Below, piece after piece: positions 13,349 to 17,170 of a stretch of DNA of 17,170 nt. The stretch covers positions 1 to 17,170 of the forward strand of contig JAEZQX010000176.1 in NCBI GenBank assembly GCA_023441105.1, in the 5' to 3' direction. The notes below the pieces were generated by a model. That model was given only the letters and a program-made list of their open reading frames with translations. It searched no databases and was not told the origin of the DNA. Positions within the stretch are counted from its first letter, which is position 1, and every line of letters begins with the position of its first letter. Origin of the DNA: Pseudomonadota bacterium. Its GTDB lineage: Bacteria > Pseudomonadota > Gammaproteobacteria > Burkholderiales > Burkholderiaceae. The position numbers and the translations under genes were made by a program.

Positions 13349-14258
13349 TGCCGGCGCCGGCCGCCTGACTATCCGCTGCCGGCGCCGAGATCGCGTCGCG
13401 CAGCATCCGATAGACCGGCCCGGTGTCCGGCCGCACTCCGCGCCAGATCAGGAAGCTCTCCGCTGCCTGCTCGACCAGCATGCCGAGCCCGTCGGCCGTC
13501 CGGGCCGCGCCGCCGGCCTGCGCCTGGCGCATGAAGGCGGTCGGCCGGGCCGCGTAGACGCAGTCGTAGGCAAGCGCGCAGCCCTCGAAGAGCCCCGGCG
13601 GCAGGGCAAGCTCGCCGCGCAGCACGCCGCTCGAGGTGGCGTTGACGACCAGGTCGGCGGGGATGGCTGCCGCCAGCGAGACCGCATTCACCGGCGCCAG
13701 CGACGCCTGGCGCACCTGCGGCGCGCCGTTGAAATGCGCGGCCAGCGACTCCGCCTTGGCCGCCGTGCGGTTGGCGATGGTGAGCCGGCTCACGCCCGCC
13801 TGCAGCAGGGACATCACCACCCCGCGGGCGGCGCCGCCGGCGCCCAGCAGGAGCACGGACCGGCCGCGGAGGTCGAAAGCGAGGCGCTCGCGCAAATCGG
13901 TCACCAGCCCGGGTCCGTCGGTGTTGTCGCCGAACACCGAGTCGCCGTCGGCCTTCAGCGTGTTGACCGCCCCGGCCAGCAAGGCGCGCGCGCTGTGCCG
14001 CCCAGCGTAGGCGAAAGCCTGCTCCTTGAACGGCAGGGTGACGTTGAGCCCGCGGCCGCCGGCGGCAAGGAAAGCATCGACGGCGCCCGCGAACGCGTCC
14101 GACGGCTCGGTCGGCACCAGCAACCGGTCGTAGGCGATCGGCTCGCCGGTCTGCCGGGCGAAGGCGGCATGGATCTCCGGCGACCGGCTGTGGGCGATCG
14201 GGTTGCCGATCACAAGGTAGCGGTCCGCCGGCGGCGCCGGGCTCCGATCCACGCTCAC
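13338..14258 (-). CDS. aroE: Shikimate dehydrogenase
   Basis: 306-aa cytoplasmic NADP-dependent enzyme reducing 3-dehydroshikimate to shikimate for aromatic amino acid synthesis. Visible landmarks: SRSPEIH (24-30) binding shikimate, NVTLPFK with catalytic K78, AVNTL, GDNTDGPGL with D114, the dinucleotide-binding GAGGAARGV (139-147) and NRTAAKAE (163-170), whose Arg favours NADP. The start is GTG at 14256-14258, whose GTGA overlaps the TGA of the TonB-like gene; a second GTG lies two codons later. It is slightly longer than the usual 270-290 aa because of a short N-terminal lead and an Ala/Gly-rich C-terminal tail. Overlaps mtgA by 11 bases. Coupled reinitiation through the whole operon is likely. 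Confidence 0.96.
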   Translation of the reverse strand: MSVDRSPAPPADRYLVIGNPIAHSRSPEIHAAFARQTGEPIAYDRLLVPTEPSDAFAGAVDAFLAAGGRGLNVTLPFKEQAFAYAGRHSARALLAGAVNTLKADGDSVFGDNTDGPGLVTDLRERLAFDLRGRSVLLLGAGGAARGVVMSLLQAGVSRLTIANRTAAKAESLAAHFNGAPQVRQASLAPVNAVSLAAAIPADLVVNATSSGVLRGELALPPGLFEGCALAYDCVYAARPTAFMRQAQAGGAARTADGLGMLVEQAAESFLIWRGVRPDTGPVYRMLRDAISAPAADSQAAGAGNDR

Positions 14259-15136
14259 TTGCTCACCGACTTGGTCTTCAGCGAATTGTTGGTGAAGGTC
14301 CAGGTGCGCACGATCTGCAGGATGTCCCCGTCCTTGCGCATCTCCTCGGTGAATGGGTTGTAGGGCGCACCGGCATAGACGATCTGCTTGATGACGCGGT
14401 TGAGCGTCTCGTAGCGCGACTTCTTGTTGATCAACACGTCGACGACGTTGCCGAAACGGTCGATCTCGACGGTGATGATCAGCGAGTCGTACATCTTGCC
14501 GCGGGCTTCGGCCGGGAACCGCTCGGTGCCGATCTGTTCGATCCGGTCAGCCCAGGCATCGACGTAGCGGGCGTAGTTGACGCCGACGGCATTGACGCCA
14601 TAGGTGAGGCGGCGGGGCCGCTTGTTGTAGTCCTCGATCTGGCGGTCGATCTGCGCCTGCAGCCGCGAGATCATCTCCTTGGTCTCGTCGGCGTTCGGCG
14701 CCTCGGCCTGTTCCGGATCGTTGGTCACCGGCGGGTTCTCGACCTGCCGGGTCTGGCCCTGCGCCAGGGCGAGCAGCCGGCGCTGCTCCTCCTCCAGCTG
14801 CTTCAGGCGGGCATGCTGCTCCTGCAGGACCTCGCCGTCGCGCGCCTTGGTCTCGGCCGGCAGCGGCGAGCGCGAACGGCCGCTGTCGCGGTCGCCGCCA
14901 CCCTCCATGTTGACCTGCGCCAGCACCTCCGGCGCCAGCGGTGCCGCCTTGGTCTGGGCGTTGAGCAGCACGACCTCGAGCTGCGACTCGCTGGGAATGA
15001 ACTTGAGCGGATCCGGCGGCGCGAAGCGCACCATCATCACCGCCAGGTGGAACAGCAGCGAGATCGCGAAACCGATCGTCAGCGGATCCTTGCGAGCCCA
15101 CGATCCGCGCAGGGCTTCCAGGACCGCCCTGATCAT
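14255..15136 (-). CDS. TonB-like protein with C-terminal TonB domain
   Basis: 293-aa inner-membrane-anchored periplasmic protein. A single membrane helix spans about 19-38 (LTIGFAISLLFHLAVMMVRF), with a histidine inside it (H30) as in TonB N-termini. A linker of about 60-175 follows, containing a predicted coiled coil (about 103-128, LQEQHARLKQLEEEQRRLLA) and acid-rich sequence instead of a long Pro-rich spacer. The TonB C-terminal fold is at about 190-282: YVDAWADRIEQIGTERFPAEARGKMYDSL, then ITVEIDRFGNVVDVLI, PYNPFTEEMRKDGDILQI and TWTFTNN. Members transmit energy or stabilise envelope assemblies; whether it works with ExbBD is unknown, and no exbB or exbD is nearby. The ATGA overlap with the exoribonuclease stop (start 15134-15136) fixes the start. 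Ends in the start of aroE. Confidence 0.9.
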   Translation of the reverse strand: MIRAVLEALRGSWARKDPLTIGFAISLLFHLAVMMVRFAPPDPLKFIPSESQLEVVLLNAQTKAAPLAPEVLAQVNMEGGGDRDSGRSRSPLPAETKARDGEVLQEQHARLKQLEEEQRRLLALAQGQTRQVENPPVTNDPEQAEAPNADETKEMISRLQAQIDRQIEDYNKRPRRLTYGVNAVGVNYARYVDAWADRIEQIGTERFPAEARGKMYDSLIITVEIDRFGNVVDVLINKKSRYETLNRVIKQIVYAGAPYNPFTEEMRKDGDILQIVRTWTFTNNSLKTKSVSK

Positions 15137-17166
15137 GGTCCCGACGACTCCGTGCCCATCGGCTGCACCACGCCGATGTGGCCGATGCCGTCGACGATCG
15201 GCGCCTCATCGACGCCCAGCTGCTCGACCTCCACCGGCTCTTCCTCCATTCCCGGCATCGCCTCCGAACCGACCGAACCCAGCTCGCCGGGATCGCCCAG
15301 CAGCTGCGCAGCCCGCGCCTGGATGGTGAGGTCGAGCTCGTCCCATTCGAGCACGTCGACCATCAGCCGCTGGCCCGCCACCAGGGGCGGCGCCCCCGAG
15401 ACGCGGAAATAGAGCGGCGCATCCGTCAGCCGCACCGTGTCGTCGCGCACCGCGATCGCCTCGAGCCGCTTGCGCGGCTGCTGTGCCACCCAGCGCAGGC
15501 ACCAGAAGCGTTCCATCGTCTGCTGGTACTCGTTGACGCTCGCGTAGCGGGCCTCGAAGGCCGACAGGATCGCGAACAGGCGGGCGTCGTTGGTCGCGAA
15601 CGCCGGTTCCTCGCCATTGAGCACCGCGACCAGCTGCATCTGGTTGACCAGGTCGACGTAGCGCCGCAGCGGCGAAGTGCACCAGGCATACTGGGCGACG
15701 CCCAGGCCGATGTGCTCGGCGGCGTGGGTCGACATCTTGACCCGCCCGATCGCCTGCGAGCGATAGAGGCCGGAGACGCCGTGGTCGGCGAGCAGCTTGC
15801 CCCACAGGCTGTTGGCCAGGATCGCCAGCTCCGCGACGATACGATCCACCGGGGCGTCGCGCCGGCGCCGCCGGATCTCGACTTCCTCGCCGTGCACGTA
15901 GAAGCTGAAGTCGGCGCGCGCGCGCTGCTCCGGCTTGCCCCGCATGCGGTCGCGTTCCGCGCTCTGCGCGAGCGTGAAGCGCCACAGCACAGCCAGCTCC
16001 GCCGAATGCGGAAAGTCGCCCGGGCCGGCGTTTGCGAAGCGTTCGTCGTCGTCGAATCCGTCGAACTGGTTGTGGCGCAGGTTGGCCGCCACGCGGATGC
16101 GGTCGATGCGCGAGAACTGCTCCATCACCTGCATCGTGTCCGGATCGACGTCGACGTACAGCGACAAGGCCGGACGGACCGTACCGACATCGAGCGAGTA
16201 GGCGCGCACGACCGGCTCCGGCAGCATCGTGATCTTGCTTCCCGGGCTGTAGACGGTGGTCATGCGCTCGCGCGCCGCCTTCTCGATCGGATCGTCGGGA
16301 CGAAGGTCGAGCGCCGGTGCGGCGATGTGCACGCCGATGCGATAGAGGCCGCCCTCGAGTCGCCGCAGCGACAGGCAGTCGTCGATCTCGGTGGTGGTTT
16401 CGTCGTCGATCGAGAACGCCTCGACCCCGGCATCCGGCAGCTCTTCCAGCTCCGGCGGAGCGAAATCGCGGGTGAGCGACGCCGGGAAGTCCATCCCGGC
16501 CGGAAAGTGGTTGCGCAGGAAGCGGCTGATGTGCACCAGCTTCGGGCCCGGCAGCGCGCCCACCTTCAGCAGCAGCCGCTCGGGCGACAGGCCGGTGCGC
16601 TGGCAGGCGATGTCCAGGGCCCGGAACTCGATGCTCTGCTTGTCGCTCTGCACCAGCAGGTCGGCAACGCGGGCCGCGATCTCCGGCGGCAACCTGCCGT
16701 CCGCAAGCTGGTCCGCAAGTCGCGCGATCTCCTCTTCCTGCCGGCGCTTGCGCTCGATCGCCGCCAGCGCAGCCCGTAACGTCTCCGGCTGGGCCGGCCG
16801 ATAGCGCCCCTTGCCCTTGCGATAGAAGTAGACCGGCGCCCCGTGCAACCGCATCAGCAGCGCCGCCGACTGCACGACGGTGCGTTCCTTGCCGAAATAC
16901 TCCTCCGCCAGCGCCTGGAAGTCGAACTCGTCCTGCGGCGCGCATTCCCAGAGGAAGTCGAGGTCGATCGACTCGGCTGTCTGCAGCGCCTCGCTCATCA
17001 TCTGCGAGGGCTCCGGCGTGTCGTAGCGCAGCATCACCGCCGTCTGCTTGACCTTGGTCCGCTTGCCCGACGCCATCTCGATCTGCAGGCTCGCGCCATT
17101 GTCCTGCAGGATCGTGCCGGTCTTGAACTGACCGGCCTCTTCGAATAGGACGTGCTGGCTCGACAT
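15133..17166 (-). CDS. RNase II/R-family 3'-5' exoribonuclease
   Basis: 677-aa RNB-domain ribonuclease that degrades RNA from the 3' end. The N-terminal ~230 residues form a divergent RNA-binding region; the RNB domain runs from about 243 to 575. The active-site cluster FSIDDETTTEIDDCLSL (251-267) gives D254, D262 and D263, while the fourth acid (RNase II D207) is E260. The family's arginine-rich motif appears as CTSPLRRYVDLVNQ (496-509), with R501 in the place of E. coli RNase II R500. The C-terminus has a degenerate OB/S1-like segment (about 575-620), then a 50-residue acidic tail that is probably disordered. The ATG at 17164-17166 lies 4 bases from the window edge, so promoter and RBS are not visible and an earlier start cannot be excluded. 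First visible gene of the overlapping operon. Confidence 0.95.
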   Translation of the reverse strand: MSSQHVLFEEAGQFKTGTILQDNGASLQIEMASGKRTKVKQTAVMLRYDTPEPSQMMSEALQTAESIDLDFLWECAPQDEFDFQALAEEYFGKERTVVQSAALLMRLHGAPVYFYRKGKGRYRPAQPETLRAALAAIERKRRQEEEIARLADQLADGRLPPEIAARVADLLVQSDKQSIEFRALDIACQRTGLSPERLLLKVGALPGPKLVHISRFLRNHFPAGMDFPASLTRDFAPPELEELPDAGVEAFSIDDETTTEIDDCLSLRRLEGGLYRIGVHIAAPALDLRPDDPIEKAARERMTTVYSPGSKITMLPEPVVRAYSLDVGTVRPALSLYVDVDPDTMQVMEQFSRIDRIRVAANLRHNQFDGFDDDERFANAGPGDFPHSAELAVLWRFTLAQSAERDRMRGKPEQRARADFSFYVHGEEVEIRRRRRDAPVDRIVAELAILANSLWGKLLADHGVSGLYRSQAIGRVKMSTHAAEHIGLGVAQYAWCTSPLRRYVDLVNQMQLVAVLNGEEPAFATNDARLFAILSAFEARYASVNEYQQTMERFWCLRWVAQQPRKRLEAIAVRDDTVRLTDAPLYFRVSGAPPLVAGQRLMVDVLEWDELDLTIQARAAQLLGDPGELGSVGSEAMPGMEEEPVEVEQLGVDEAPIVDGIGHIGVVQPMGTESSGP

Positions 17167-17170
17167 CAGG

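Noticed and set aside
1..17170. Mobile element, prophage, CRISPR array, toxin-antitoxin or anti-phage island
   Set aside because: No transposase, integrase, repeat array, tRNA-edge or defence-gene motif was seen; all genes look like housekeeping or envelope genes with one composition.

Overview
The window reads as an ordinary chromosomal stretch of a high-GC (roughly two-thirds G+C by eye) Gram-negative bacterium. Betaproteobacteria, Rhodocyclales-like or Burkholderiales-like, is the best guess. This rests on the gene families and on the RNase II - TonB - aroE - mtgA order, which I recall from that class; it is an inference, not a search result. I see no insertion sequence, phage gene, tRNA, rRNA, CRISPR array or toxin-antitoxin pair, and no stretch with clearly foreign base composition.

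Layout. Positions 1-2839, minus strand: an MFS transporter followed by a polysaccharide flippase. Positions 3099-7699, plus strand: ilvE with a small zinc-binding CHCC protein; a divergent family 9 (LPS heptosyltransferase-like) glycosyltransferase; then an overlapping trio of an NTF2-like protein, a YheT-type alpha/beta hydrolase and a DUF protein. Positions 7752-10169, minus strand: a secreted M48 metalloprotease with a C-terminal TPR-like part, a membrane-anchored helix-hairpin-helix protein, and a 34-residue membrane peptide translationally coupled to the latter. Positions 10240-10722, plus strand: moaC, divergent from the protease. Positions 10819-17166, minus strand: an RNase II/R-family exoribonuclease, a TonB-like protein, aroE and mtgA, each overlapping the next by 4-11 bases, then mgtE after a possible terminator.

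How it fits together. Most genes are housekeeping: branched-chain amino acids (ilvE), aromatic amino acids (aroE), molybdenum cofactor (moaC), magnesium uptake (mgtE), peptidoglycan (mtgA), RNA turnover (RNB exonuclease) and envelope quality control (M48 protease). The only groups with strong evidence of co-expression are the four-gene minus-strand operon 12647-17166, the overlapping trio 5616-7699, and the HhH protein with its small partner.

I found no convincing undescribed system. The best leads are the coupled 34-aa membrane peptide and its HhH partner, the glycosyltransferase with altered donor-site motifs, and the proline-rich extension of MgtE. Intergenic hairpins are reported with modest confidence because none has a clear U-tract.
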